From assembly GCA_036873135.1 (NCBI GenBank), contig JAPTYO010000008.1:32576761-32640760 (forward strand): a stretch of DNA of 64,000 nt, given 5' to 3'. The translations under genes were made by a program, and so were the position numbers. The notes under the pieces are model-generated. The model saw only the letters and a program-made list of their open reading frames with translations. It had not been told where the DNA came from and searched no databases. Below are positions 1 to 10,666 of this stretch, in pieces. The first letter of the stretch is position 1, and each line of letters starts with the position of its first letter. This DNA comes from Clarkia xantiana subsp. parviflora (Eukaryota > Streptophyta > Magnoliopsida > Myrtales > Onagraceae).

Positions 1-1
1 A

Positions 2-1111
2 ACATCGGCACCTGTTAGGAGCGCGACCCCCGAAGCTCGGACAAGTGAAGATGGGGGAGCCCGTCTGGTAGTACCTCCATTCCCCTTGGATGGAGACTAT
101 TACCAGGCCTTCTCCTCGGACCAGAGTGCGGAGCCTTGGAAACCGGTGGAGTCTCTGCAGGAGATTTCTCTACATCGGGGGTGCCAGGAGGAGAACTTGG
201 CCTTGCACTTGATGTCAGGCTCGATCCCGCCATCACTGAGGCGTCCCCTTTCACTGGAAGGGGAGGACATCAAGGCGGACATCCGTCAAATGGCCGTCCG
301 TCGGATAGAGGTAGGTTATACTTTGCTTTTACTCATCTAAAAGTATTCCGACTATCAAATACTAAGCTATATTTGTCCTCAGGAAATGGCGGACCAGGAT
401 CGTTGCTTCGGCTACATCCTGTCCCTGCGGGAGGCTTTGGAGCAAGAACGGGCCAACTCCAACATCGAGAGCTTGAATAAGCTCCAGGAGGACCTGGCCA
501 CCTCCGAGGCGTCAAGACTCCGAGCGGAAGAGGGCAGAAGGCAAGCCGAAGAAGGTAGGCAGCAGGCTGAGGAGGGTAAGGCCAAGCTTGTTCAAGAGGC
601 TCAATCCCAGCAAAGGCGGATTCAAAGCCTTGAGAGCTCGCTCAGGCGGGAGCAGCAAACGGCCCTAGCCGATCGGAATCAGGCCGCCTTTGATAAAGCG
701 GAATTGAAGGAAACTGCTGATCGGCTGAAGCTTGAGAAGCAAAGGGCTATCGCGGAGCTGGAGGAGGAAAAGGCGGACCGTTCCGCCCAAATAGCAAACG
801 CGAAGGTCCAGGGCCGCGAAGAATATCGGAGCTCGGAGGACTTCAAAGCGGATGCGGCGAAGCATTGTCAGGAAGACTTGCAGAATGCCTTCCTTGACAT
901 TGTCGAAGAGCTTAACGAAACTTACGGGGACTCCATCGACCTGAGGAAGTCCAAGATTCTCGGCCGAGCCGCAGAAAGGCACTTTAGCCTCCCGTCGGAG
1001 AGTTCCTCCGAAGATGCCGACGACCCCCCTGCAGATCCCTCCGATCCTACCTCTCCGAAGCCCTCTGAAAATCCAGCATCCGACCCTAAGGCATCCGAGG
1101 ACCGAGCTTAA
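2..1111 (+). CDS. antisense gene of T1: coiled-coil protein, C-terminal part, with one intron
   Basis: Two exons are visible: 2-310 (open from the window edge) and 383-1111. The intron at 311-382 has a good donor (GAG then GTAGGT) and acceptor (TTGTCCTCAG) and joins the exons in phase 0, removing 72 bases. The second exon has 242 codons. It is highly charged, with strong heptad-like runs (repeats of RRQAEEG and RQQAEEG) predicting a long coiled coil, and ends in an acidic Ser/Pro-rich tail. The gene runs opposite to gag-pol and converges on it, in the space between integrase and the 3' LTR. That position matches the extra antisense ORFs known in some Tat elements, for example Grande. The start codon is outside the window. 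Function is unknown; T2 and B carry counterparts. Confidence 0.72.
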
Positions 1112-1221
1112 TATTTTATAACTTAAGTCCTTGTAGTCCTTCATTATTATCTCTCTTGTATTGAACCTCTTAGGCCTTCGAGCCTTTTATTGATATCATT
1201 TCCGATTACATTATGTTCTTC

Positions 1222-1545
1222 ATAACGCTTTTATCGGACCCTAAGAACCTTAAGGCTTTCCGTCGTCCTAAGACGCTTTTTAATCGAACCTTAAAAACTT
1301 AAGGATTTTTCGGACGTCCTATGACGCTTTTTAATCGAACCTTAAAAACTTAAGGATTTTTCGGACGTCCAATGACGCTTTTAATCGGACCTTAAAAACT
1401 TAAGGATTTTTCGGACGTCCAATGACGCTTTTAATCGGACCTTAAAAACTTAAGGATTTTTCGGACGTCCAATGACGCTTTTAAATCGAACCTTAAAAAC
1501 TTAAGGATTTTTCGGACGTCCAATGACGCTTTTTATGTATCGAGA
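1222..1545. repeat. 50-bp tandem array, about 6 copies
   Basis: The unit runs from gacgcttttaatcg to ggacgtccaat and is 50 bases long; the first copies are diverged and the last ones nearly identical. Each unit contains the imperfect palindrome ccttaaaaacttaagg. The array lies between the ends of two converging reading frames, the antisense gene (ends 1111) and integrase (ends 1664). It could serve as a shared 3'-end region, but that is inference. Confidence 0.9.
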
Positions 1546-1663
1546 ACAACTTAGGAATACTTTGATCAGAAGTAACCTCTTTATTGATCGATGTCTTTTA
1601 CATAGCATGCACCACTCAGGGCGACTTAATTACATCTTTGCGCCTCTACGGACGACTTATTTG

Positions 1664-2965
1664 TCAAACATGACATTTCTTATGTTCACCACTAAAGGTG
1701 TTTCTTAATACATTGCCATCGAGGTCTTCTAACTTATAAGCATTCGAGGCCGGCATGCCTACGATCTTGTAAGGCCCTTCCCATTTCGGGGACATCTTGT
1801 TGATCCGATCTTGTAGGGCGAACTCATTCCGACGCAGGACCAGTTCTCCCGCGTAGAACTGTCGCGACTTGACCTTCCGATTATAATACCTGGCCGTCGC
1901 CAAGCGCATCCGAGCTTGCACTATGTCGGCCTCCAGCCGTTTTTCCTCTAGCAAGGATAACTCCAGGCGCCTTGTTTCGTCATTCGTCAAAGGTCCTATC
2001 CTGGCTCTTTCTGGACTTGTCGAGGGCTCATAGCTTCTAGTCCGATGGGACGCCACAACGATTTCCACGGGAGCGACCGCCTCCGTCCCATAAACAAGTG
2101 CAAACGGGGTTTCACCTGTTGACCGCTTGGGTGTCGTTCGGACCGCCCACAACACGTTCTCCAGTTCGTCCAGCCATTTTCCGTCCAAAGCATAGACCCT
2201 CTTCTTCAAACCCTCCATCACGATTTTGTTGGCAGCCTCCACCTGCCCATTGGTCTGAGCGTGATGGACGGATGCTGTCCGATGCTCGATACCAAACTCG
2301 TCCAGGAACTTCTCCACCTGGGCCCCATTAAACGGAGGACCATTGTCGCTGATTATCACCTTCGGCACCCCATATCTCGACAAAATTCGGGTCTGAAGGA
2401 ACTTGATAATATGTCCCGCTGTTGTCTTGGCTAACGTCTTAGCCTCGATCCACTTCGAGAAGTAGTCAATCGCGACAAGCAAATGTGTGCACTGGCCTTT
2501 TGCTTTCGGAAGGGGTCCCACCAGGTCAATGCCCCACTGCGCGAAGGGCCAAGCACTCCCAATGGGCATCAAATCGGCAGCGGGGGCTGTGATATTCGGA
2601 GCATATCTCTGACACGCGTCACAGGATCGGACAAGCGCCGTTGCTTCCTTATTCATCGTGGGCCAATAATATCCCAAGTTCAGCGTCTTCCTCAGGATAG
2701 ACCGAGCGCCTTCGTGACATGCCGCGACTCCTTCATGCAACTCCCTCAGAATCCGAGTCGTATCGGGTTCGGCCACGCATTTCAAGAAAGGAGTCGAAAG
2801 CAGACCCTTCTTGTACAACTGGTTATCCACCATCGCGTAATTAATTGACATTCGTCGCAGTCGCTCCGCTGCCACTTTATCTTCAGGGAGTGCCCCCGTA
2901 GTTAAGTACGCGATTATCGGGTCATCCAAGTGGGTTCTTCCTTCGATCCCGTTCCGATGGCGCAC
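1664..2965 (-). CDS. integrase of T1 (C-terminal part of the polyprotein, shifted frame)
   Basis: This frame holds the complete integrase in 433 codons. The zinc-binding HHCC motif is at residues 77, 84, 115 and 118 and the catalytic triad is D147, D207 and E243 (contexts WGIDLVG, ISDNGPP, NGQVEAAN). A GPY/F-type module follows (KWEGPYKIV). No chromodomain is present, as expected for Tat elements. The enzyme would insert the element's cDNA into nuclear DNA. The frame overlaps the upstream gag-pol frame by 52 bases and has no credible start of its own. Comparison with T2, which is continuous here, shows that T1 lost one base from a G run at 2919-2921. It is therefore the tail of the polyprotein, not a separate gene. 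Confidence 0.93.
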   Translation of the reverse strand: MRHRNGIEGRTHLDDPIIAYLTTGALPEDKVAAERLRRMSINYAMVDNQLYKKGLLSTPFLKCVAEPDTTRILRELHEGVAACHEGARSILRKTLNLGYYWPTMNKEATALVRSCDACQRYAPNITAPAADLMPIGSAWPFAQWGIDLVGPLPKAKGQCTHLLVAIDYFSKWIEAKTLAKTTAGHIIKFLQTRILSRYGVPKVIISDNGPPFNGAQVEKFLDEFGIEHRTASVHHAQTNGQVEAANKIVMEGLKKRVYALDGKWLDELENVLWAVRTTPKRSTGETPFALVYGTEAVAPVEIVVASHRTRSYEPSTSPERARIGPLTNDETRRLELSLLEEKRLEADIVQARMRLATARYYNRKVKSRQFYAGELVLRRNEFALQDRINKMSPKWEGPYKIVGMPASNAYKLEDLDGNVLRNTFSGEHKKCHV

Positions 2966-5900
2966 ACCTCCGACGGATCGGTGGTCGATAGAATCACCTT
3001 CTCCAAGAAGTGTACCTTCCGACTCTCTTCCAAAGGTGCCCCCAAGGCAAATTTGCTCAAGGCATCAGCCTCTACATTCTCTCCCCTCGGAATTGCCTCG
3101 ATATCAAAGCTTTTGAAGCTCTCCTTCAAGGTCCGAGCCTCCTGAAGGTACTTCTTCATGATCGGGTTCTTTGCTCCATACTGCCCCCGGGCCTGATTTA
3201 CAATCAGGCTAGCATCACACTTCACCTTCAAATGTTCAATTCCAGTGCCCTTTGCGATTTTCAGCCCCGTTATAAGAGCCTCATACTCCGCCTCGTTATT
3301 GGTGGCTCTAAATGTTAGGGCCAATGCATATCGAAGTGGCTCCGCCCCGCCTGGCGGAATCAATACGAACCCCGCACCGGATCCATCCGAGCTTGAGGAG
3401 CCATCCGTGTACAACTCCCAGGTGTTCTCCTTATTTGGCTGTTCCGACTGCTCCGCCGTCGGGACCACTTCAATATTCCCGGTTGCCCCCTCTATTGTTT
3501 CCGTTGCTTCAGGATCGGGAACAGTAGATTCAACTATAAAGTCGGCCAATGCCTGCCCTTTGATAGCTGTTCTCGGAGCGAAATGAATCCGAAACTCGCT
3601 AAGTTCCACGGCCCACTTTACTAATCTCCCCGACGCATCCGGCCGGTTCAAGAAGTGTTTCAATGGCTGATCAGTCAACACCGTAATTTCATGCGCATGG
3701 AAGTAAGGCCGTAACTTTCTAGCGGTAATAATCAACGCAAAGAGGTACTTCTCAATCGGAGGGTAATTCATTTCACTCTTGGCAAACGCCTTGCTTACAT
3801 AATAGACGGGGATTTGATTGCCCTCGACAGCTTTAACTAAAACAGAGCTTATTGCAAACGAAGAAACAGCCAAGTAAAGATAGAGTGGCTCGCCTGGAGC
3901 TGGCTTTGCTAGTGGTGGGAGGGTGCGGAGATGTTGTTTGAGCGCTTGGAACGCCTCCTCACATTCGGCGGTCCATTCGAACTGTCGGTTGGCCCTCAGC
4001 ACATTGAAAAATGGCATCGCCCGGTCGCTTGCCTTGGATAGGAAGCGATTCATCGAAGCCAGTCGACCGTTCAGCACTTGCACCTCCCTATGGTTTGTCG
4101 GGGACTGCATCTCCTCTATCGCCCTTAGTTTTTCGGGATTCACCTCGATCCCCCTCTGGCTCACCATGAAGCCTAAGAACTTCCCTGAATGTACTCTGAA
4201 GGCACATTTGGCTGGATTCAGGCGGACTTGGTGGAGCCTCATCCTCGCGAAGGCCATTGCCAAGTTACCAACGTGGTCCGATGCTCGTCGGGACTTCACC
4301 AGCATGTCATCTACATAGGCTTCCATGGTACTTCCAAGCATATCCCCGAACAGCTTGTTCACCATTCTCTGATAGGTCGCCCCCGCATTCACCAGGCCGA
4401 AAGGCATGACATCGTACTGGAAGACTTCACTGTCAGCGTAGAAGGCGGTGTGTGGGGCATCCTTTTTCGCCATCTTTATCTGGTTATAACCAGAATAAGC
4501 ATCCATAAAGCTTAGCAGCTCATGCCCCGATGTAGCATCCACCAATTGGTCGATCCGCGGGAGCGGATAACAGTCCTTCGGGCAAGCTTTGTTCAGGTCG
4601 CGGAAGTCGACACACATCCGCCACTTCCCGTTGCTTTTCCTCACCAGCACTGGGTTGGCTACCCAAGTCTGGAATCGGATTTCCCTAATGAACCCAGCGT
4701 CGAGCAACCTGCCAACCTCCTGCTGGATTGCGATCCTCTTGTCTGTCCCCATCGGACGTCTCTTCTGCGCGATCGGCTTGATCGTAGGGTCGATATTCAG
4801 TTCATGCTCGATCACGTCACGGCTGATTCCTGGCATATCGCTCGGGGACCAGGCAAAAAACTCCTTGAATTCTTTCAAGAGCGCGATCAACTCCTGAGCC
4901 CTTTCCTCGGTTAGGGCGGATCCGATCTTTACCCTCCTCTCGGGCCCATCTATCTCGACTTCTTTTAGGTCCTCCATGGGGGCGGGGCGCCCAAACTCCT
5001 CTCGAGGATCAGTGTCTGTCTGGAGAACCGACATAGCCTCCCTCCTCGATCTCCTTGTGGCGTTGACATAACACCGTCTCGACGCCACCTGGTCGCCTTT
5101 TACTTCACCGACCCCATTCTCAGTCGGGAACTTCATTTTCTGATGGACAGTCGAGGCCACTGCCATCAGCGGGTTGATGGTGGTTCTCCCAATAATCGCA
5201 TTGTACGTCCCTGTGGATTCGACCACCACGAATTCCACATCTCTCTTCTCCATTTTCCAGCCACTGCCGAACCACACAGGCAGCGTAATAACCCCCAACG
5301 GATAAGAGGTTGTGCCGCAAAATCCTACCATCGGGAAGTTAACCTCCCGTAGGTCTTTCTTCTTCTTCCCCATCTGCTCCAGGGCGTCGGAGAAGAGGAT
5401 GTCGGAGGAGCTTCCTCCATCAATGAGGATCCTCTTCATTTCGAATCCACCTACATCCAGTGTCACGACTAGGGCATCCTCGTGGGGGGTCTCTACTCCG
5501 TCCAGATCCTTCGCCGAGAAGGTAATCTCCATTTCCTCCTTCGAGGTCCATGACCGGGACCTTTTTCCCAAGGCCACTGCTACGGGCACCTGGTTGGCGT
5601 AACGCTCCCGAGAAGACGATGTGTCTCCTCCCGCAGCGAACCCTCCATGGATCACATTAATGACCCTCTTCTGTCGGGACCCTGATGGGCCCTCCGAAGG
5701 CTCCGCTTCGGACCTTCTCTTCCTTGGGGACCTCGATCGAGATTTGGATCTCGACCGAGATCGGGAATGGGGCTTGCAGCGCGATTCCCCCACGAACTCC
5801 TTCAGCTTACCCCTCTGGATAAGCTTCTCTACTTCCTTCTTCAGCTCCCGACACTGGTCAGTGTCGTGACCAGTGGCCCGATGGAATCGGCAGTAACGGT

Positions 5901-7308
5901 CGGTGCGGGAGCCCAACTTTTCGCCTTCCTTCTTTTTGGGGAAACGAGCGAGGCCTTGCCTCTCCATTACGGCCAAGACCTCTCTCAAAGGCCTGTTGAG
6001 GGGGGTAAACTCCTCCCTCTGACTGTCTTTCTTTGTCGGACGCCTATCCTCCCTTCGATCAGGGCGTCCACGACTCCGACTACTCTCGGAGCTATCCTTC
6101 TTGTTTTGGTTGTCCAATGGTTTGAACAACTGCTTTCCTCCGCGCCCCTTGGGAGGAGCCAACTCTCCGGCAGCGATCTTCGACTCTTGGACGTCGATTT
6201 GCTGTTTCACCCTCGCCTGAAGCGCCTCCATGCTCCAGACGTTTTTGGCCGCGACGCTGTGCAGTAAGTCGGAGCCGTAGGGGGGATTGAGGTTTTTCAA
6301 GAAGGTACGGATGGCCTCGCCCTCCGATATCTCCTCATCCAGCTCGGTCATGCCAGCCGTGTAACGCTGGTAGTATTGGGCCAGCGATTCGTCGGGCCTC
6401 TGGACCACCTCATGCAGGGTCCGAACACTCTTCAGCAGCCGTCGACGCCCTTGGTACTGGGCGATGAATCGCTGATGCATATCCTCCCAACAGGTTATGC
6501 ATCCGGTGGGCAGACTGTAGAACCATGTCAAAGCCTTCTCTCCCAAGGTACTCGGGAACAACGCGCAGATAACATCCTCATTTGGGGTCCTGCCCATGCA
6601 CGCTGTCAGGTGCTTCTGTACGTGGCGGACCGGGTCCGCGTCCCCGTCGTACTCCTCTATCTTCGGGATACCCAAGCCTGGAGGGGCCAGGGTATTGATC
6701 AGCCTGGGAACGAAGGGATGGGTCTCCCGACTCCTCAACTCCGACATCATGGGCTTCTGATCTCCCATGCAAATACCCACAATCTTCACCACCTGATCAG
6801 CAGTGAGGGGACCATTCAGGGGAATAGTCCTTTGCTGTACTGGCCCTGGTCCATCGACCACAAAATTCTCCGCCGGTGCTGGATTCGGATGCCTGGGGGG
6901 AACGGGCTGTTCCCTCAACGGGGGAGGTGGCGGCAGATTGTCGTCCACCTGCCTTCTGGAAGCATCTCGCCGCGGAGGGAGCGGCGGTAAATCTACGGCC
7001 TGCCTTCTGGCAGCCTCTCTTCGGTCTAAGAGGGCCTCCATGGCCTCCATGAATAGGGGCATGGCCTCTGCCACTACCCTGGCCAGCTCTGGGCTCTGGG
7101 AAGGCGCCTCGTTCCTGGATCCACCAGGGAGCTCGTTCCTGGTCATCGACCTGGTTTCTCTTCGCGGAGGAACAACCTCCCTGGTGGTGTCATCTCGGTG
7201 AGTGCTGTCACCATCGTCTCTCAGATCCTGATGCTGTGTATCATCCTCAGGGGGATTGCTGGTGGTCTGCACCTGCTTGCCTGATCGCTGCGGCTTGTTG
7301 CCAGCCAT
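2914..7308 (-). CDS. gag-PR-RT-RNaseH-aRNaseH polyprotein of T1
   Basis: The 1464 codons start 48 bases after the primer site. Gag covers roughly residues 1-545, with the capsid region around 195-375 and a zinc knuckle of spacing C-x2-H-x4-H-x4-C at 473-486. An Arg/Ser-rich stretch follows. The protease has its active-site motif ILIDGG at 627-632. Reverse transcriptase spans about 860-1060 with YVDD at 998-1001. The first RNase H (about 1110-1250) lacks the usual first Asp: the expected TD is replaced in YLAVSSFA. The second, archaeal-type RNase H (about 1297-1425) keeps its acidic residues (YTDGSS, EAEYEAL, KCDASL, EADALS). This dual arrangement is known for Tat elements, where the first domain has become structural. 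The frame ends early because of the frameshift that separates it from integrase. Confidence 0.95.
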   Translation of the reverse strand: MAGNKPQRSGKQVQTTSNPPEDDTQHQDLRDDGDSTHRDDTTREVVPPRRETRSMTRNELPGGSRNEAPSQSPELARVVAEAMPLFMEAMEALLDRREAARRQAVDLPPLPPRRDASRRQVDDNLPPPPPLREQPVPPRHPNPAPAENFVVDGPGPVQQRTIPLNGPLTADQVVKIVGICMGDQKPMMSELRSRETHPFVPRLINTLAPPGLGIPKIEEYDGDADPVRHVQKHLTACMGRTPNEDVICALFPSTLGEKALTWFYSLPTGCITCWEDMHQRFIAQYQGRRRLLKSVRTLHEVVQRPDESLAQYYQRYTAGMTELDEEISEGEAIRTFLKNLNPPYGSDLLHSVAAKNVWSMEALQARVKQQIDVQESKIAAGELAPPKGRGGKQLFKPLDNQNKKDSSESSRSRGRPDRREDRRPTKKDSQREEFTPLNRPLREVLAVMERQGLARFPKKKEGEKLGSRTDRYCRFHRATGHDTDQCRELKKEVEKLIQRGKLKEFVGESRCKPHSRSRSRSKSRSRSPRKRRSEAEPSEGPSGSRQKRVINVIHGGFAAGGDTSSSRERYANQVPVAVALGKRSRSWTSKEEMEITFSAKDLDGVETPHEDALVVTLDVGGFEMKRILIDGGSSSDILFSDALEQMGKKKKDLREVNFPMVGFCGTTSYPLGVITLPVWFGSGWKMEKRDVEFVVVESTGTYNAIIGRTTINPLMAVASTVHQKMKFPTENGVGEVKGDQVASRRCYVNATRRSRREAMSVLQTDTDPREEFGRPAPMEDLKEVEIDGPERRVKIGSALTEERAQELIALLKEFKEFFAWSPSDMPGISRDVIEHELNIDPTIKPIAQKRRPMGTDKRIAIQQEVGRLLDAGFIREIRFQTWVANPVLVRKSNGKWRMCVDFRDLNKACPKDCYPLPRIDQLVDATSGHELLSFMDAYSGYNQIKMAKKDAPHTAFYADSEVFQYDVMPFGLVNAGATYQRMVNKLFGDMLGSTMEAYVDDMLVKSRRASDHVGNLAMAFARMRLHQVRLNPAKCAFRVHSGKFLGFMVSQRGIEVNPEKLRAIEEMQSPTNHREVQVLNGRLASMNRFLSKASDRAMPFFNVLRANRQFEWTAECEEAFQALKQHLRTLPPLAKPAPGEPLYLYLAVSSFAISSVLVKAVEGNQIPVYYVSKAFAKSEMNYPPIEKYLFALIITARKLRPYFHAHEITVLTDQPLKHFLNRPDASGRLVKWAVELSEFRIHFAPRTAIKGQALADFIVESTVPDPEATETIEGATGNIEVVPTAEQSEQPNKENTWELYTDGSSSSDGSGAGFVLIPPGGAEPLRYALALTFRATNNEAEYEALITGLKIAKGTGIEHLKVKCDASLIVNQARGQYGAKNPIMKKYLQEARTLKESFKSFDIEAIPRGENVEADALSKFALGAPLEESRKVHFLEKVILSTTDPSEVCAIGTGSKEEPTWMTR

Positions 7309-7356
7309 GGTATGGAGTCAAAGGGAAGCAAACTTACTTTGGCTTTTTGTTGCGTT

Positions 7357-7373
7357 TCCCACAGACGGCGCCA
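7357..7373 (-). other. primer binding site of T1
   Basis: On the minus strand this reads TGGCGCCGTCTGTGGGA, two bases inside the 5' LTR. The first nine bases match the complement of the 3' end of plant tRNA-Asp (CGGCGCCA end); the remainder diverges. Elements A and B begin their primer sites the same way, and T2 carries a G-to-A change in its copy. Confidence 0.8.
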
Positions 7374-7374
7374 A

Positions 7375-8023
7375 TGTTGGATCACGGCAGGAACTCTGGT
7401 TACGGTGACGGATTCCTTAGCTCCTCGCAATCCTGCAGAAGGGGAATAGAGAGCGGTGGCCCAGAATCCCTCTCCGATGCTTAACGTAAGTACGGTGATC
7501 AACAGGGCAAGCAAGCAGTATGTGTATGTGTGTAAAAACGTAACCTTAACCTGGGATAACTTCCCTCCTTTTATAGGGGGAAGGCTATCCCAGTTACCTG
7601 ATTAGGCGGTTGGATTGTGATCCACTATCCCACATATCTCGCCGTATATCTCGCCACGTATCTGTACAGTTATACGTATCCCACATATCTCGCCCATTAT
7701 ATCACTACTGTAATCATAGCGAGATTTCCGGGATTGTGCTCTTACTGGCGAGTCTCGATCATTATCGGAGACTCCCAAGTTGCATCATTGAGGATTCGGT
7801 GTCGGGGAGTGGTGTCAACTCCCATATCGGGACCGACCACGTCCAGGTCCGATATCTTCGGGGCTTTCCCCTATCGAGGCTATACTCACTCGGGGCTATT
7901 CCTGTCGGGGCCTCCGTCCGTCGGAGCCCTTAGCCTTCCAGCAACCCAGCTCCTAGCCCAACGGGCCTAGTCGCCGTTTGTCAATCGTTAAAGGGGCCTA
8001 ACGGCCTTAGCCGGGGCCCATCA
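7375..8023 (-). repeat. 5' LTR of T1
   Basis: On the minus strand the LTR begins TGATGGGCCCC and ends CCAACA directly before the primer site, 649 bases. The ends match those of the T2 LTRs. It contains degenerate copies of a tatctcgcc-type motif at about 7627-7700, corresponding to the tandem units in the T2 LTR. The paired 3' LTR is not in the window, so insertion age cannot be estimated. Confidence 0.88.
7567..7577 (-). promoter_or_regulatory. TATA box in the T1 5' LTR
   Basis: The minus strand reads CCTATAAAAGG about 195 bases before the LTR end. T2 has the equivalent CCTATAAAAAGG. It is the likely core promoter for the gag-pol transcript. Confidence 0.7.
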
Positions 8024-9817
8024 GTGCCATTACAATTAATCAACATTATTATTTGAGGACAAATATTTTCTCACTACTATTTCATTAAACTTCGTAAACC
8101 TTGAATTCTTCATTGTACAATTGTTAGTTTAGTCGTTATCATGAAATGCAATGGTTGCTGAACTCTTTGATATATTATTCTTTTTTCCCTCCGAATATCT
8201 TTCTATATTATTGGGTAAATTCCCCTTATCGTTTACGGAGAAATGCATAATAAATGGTTTGTTTGGAACACAGTTTAATTTTTAGATGGTGTGAAGATAT
8301 TCACAATGTCATTTTCTCTGATAATGGAACTGTGATTGTAGTTTACCGAGTCGCATTACGAGGATCTGATAGAGAGGCGAGTCTTTTCTCCAATAATTTG
8401 CTTAAAAAACAGTTATCAACCTAACCACAAAAAGCTAATTGTCATTGTAGGATGACACTTGATGATTGTTGTCTTGATTGTAATGGAGATGACTGTCCGC
8501 CCATTAATAAGAAACCTTTCATTTCTCTTGACACCTTGCAACAAAAGTCATCACAACACGGAAATCTGCACAATATGATATTTATGAATCAAAAAGTGGT
8601 AAGAGTATGATCAATATGTGAAGGTTTAGAGTAACTTTGGGTGAATGAATCAAAGTATTAAATTTATTTTCATATTTGGAAGACTTGAGCTTTAATATAC
8701 ATATTTTTCATTTCATTAGATGTATTGCTTTTTATTATGTACATTTTGGGGTATGATTATATCACATAAATGTAATTCCATTTATGTACATGTAAACGTG
8801 CGCAATTTATATGTTAATACTAACTAAACATACTTTCTATCTACTATCTACTACATTATAACTAAATTATACATAAACTTTCAGCCAAATTAATTATACA
8901 CAAATCATAAATACCATACAATCAATCAACTACCTAATTAAATCTAAATTTAATTAACATATTGTAACGTTACTTTGTTTGTTGTTTGTTTTTACATTAA
9001 CGTTACTTTAATTTCCCGGGCAAAAAAAAAATGTTACTGTAATTAATTATACCAAATTTAATAATAACAAAACATACTTTCTATCTACCAACTAAATTCT
9101 AACGTTAACTTAAATACGTTTCTATGTTATTTTTTTTTTTTCTTTCTTATAAATTACTAGTTCATTTTAATGGAAACACTATACGAGCCTTAGTTTGAAT
9201 TATTTTTGTGAGATCAATGATTAGGTCTGGGTATAAAACCGGTTTGGATGAATCGAACCGAAACTAAACCGACATGAACCGGTTCACACTGAACTAGTTC
9301 TAATATGTTCAGTGCTATAGAGATAAATATGTAGCGGTTCTTGACTAGTCCAAAATTGGTTCTGAACCGGTTTTCTAAACATATTCAAACTAAGAAAAAC
9401 CTAAATTATTTCTTGTTTTGTTGTCGCGCCGCAGCATACCTGGTTCTCTCTAGTGTCTAGGGCTGAGCTGAGAAGGGAGAACTCTCTCCGGCCTCCATCG
9501 AACAACTCTCGCCTATCAAATCCGACTCCCCTCCACGCCCGCTTGCCACCACTCTGCAACTTTCTTCCCTCGCGTATATGTTCGCAACTTTCTTACTCAG
9601 TGAGCAATTGCCCCCATTGATGTATGTATGAAATTGAGTTAAAAAAAAAAAAAATATTTCCCCCCACTGATTTATCTCAATAGCTGTTTCGCTACCACCT
9701 AAGAGTCGAAGATCTCATTTTTTTATGCTTAAGGGTTTCGTTTTGAAACATCTTAGTATTGGATTTCATACTGTCGGCCTTTAATTGTTTGTTCAACTTC
9801 ATAGATTATATATATAA
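8024..9817. other. AT-rich spacer, no gene seen
   Basis: No coding sequence or RNA gene is recognisable. The stretch at about 9228-9385 is rich in the GAACCGG word and its complement, a common low-information repeat in plant DNA. A short GC-rich block at about 9430-9560 stands out from its AT-rich surroundings but has no reading frame of note. This could be old decayed transposon sequence or unique spacer. Confidence 0.6.
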
Positions 9818-9846
9818 CTAGATAATCGACCCGCGCGTTGCGCGAT
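9818..9846 (-). mobile_element. possible Helitron 3' end
   Basis: On the minus strand a short GC palindrome (CGCGCAACGCGCG) is followed by GGTCGATTAT and then CTAG, with T next. A hairpin 10-15 bases before CTRR at an A/T insertion point is the known form of a Helitron 3' terminus. The 5' end was not located. The body would be the AT-rich DNA to the right. Confidence 0.4.
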
Positions 9847-10634
9847 ATACAAAATATTTATTTAAATAGTTGAAATTTAAAATAATTGAAATTATTTATA
9901 CAAAAAAAATTAGAAATAGCATATAGATTAAATTAATTTTTTCACAAAATAGATGTAAGTAGACAAATAAAATATATAAGGTGATTGATTAATATAGTAG
10001 TCTAAAACAAATATTTTATATATAAAACTTATGCTTCCGTTAGCTTTAAATTTATATAAAAATAATTAATGAAATGAAATAAATCAATTAAAAAATAATT
10101 ATATTAGTAAAAGTATTATAATTAATTTAAAAGTAATAAATAATTGACGTAATTTGTTACTAATTATAAAAAGTGGAAACAATATAGTTAAATATATGTT
10201 TATATTATTTATATTATTTTCTCTATGAAATATATGTTAATAGAAAAATAGAAGTTAGTAAAAAATAATATAAGACATTATTATAATAGACATTTTTATC
10301 ATTTAAAAAAAATACTATATGTACATAAATAATACATCAATCTATCGCAATTTATTAGATATATAGAGATATATTGTGATATACTAAATTTAACATTTTT
10401 TAATTATACATCGACTTTAAATTTTAACATTGGTACGTCATGGGAATTATTTATCTAATTTAATATTAAGAAATATTTCTACATACTTATAATAATTATC
10501 GTTTGTATCATTTTAAGTGCAAAAAATATAACTATACATAATTTGGTAAAAGAGTGCATTAAAGTATTTTGAATTGAAACATATGTTATTCATAATATTA
10601 TTACTAATTGTAAAAGTAGGAAATGATATGGTTA

Positions 10635-10666
<32 letters not shown>

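Larger units (their letters stand above)
1..8023 (-). mobile_element. Tat-type Ty3/gypsy LTR retrotransposon T1 (3' LTR outside window)
   Basis: Read right to left: 5' LTR (8023-7375), primer site, one gag-pol reading frame (7308-1664), a 50-bp tandem array, and an oppositely oriented gene before the 3' LTR, which lies beyond the left edge. A second RNase H of archaeal type between the retroviral RNase H and integrase, and no chromodomain after integrase, are established marks of the Tat clade. Only one frameshift breaks the polyprotein, so the copy is young or recently inactivated. Bases 8024-8028 (gtgcc) are the candidate right-hand target duplication, but the partner is not in the window. 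A related, more damaged copy (T2) lies at 46571-55210. Confidence 0.93.

Noticed and set aside
665..1144. Minus-strand frame of 159 codons
   Set aside because: It is a shadow of the charged plus-strand exon 383-1111; its hydrophobic composition follows from complementing Glu/Lys codons.
2930..7201. Many plus-strand frames of 60-204 codons across T1 gag-pol
   Set aside because: They are shadows of the minus-strand polyprotein, whose motifs are unmistakable.
9430..9600. GC-rich block as a host gene exon
   Set aside because: No open frame with protein-like content, no splice context; it may be a captured or decayed fragment.
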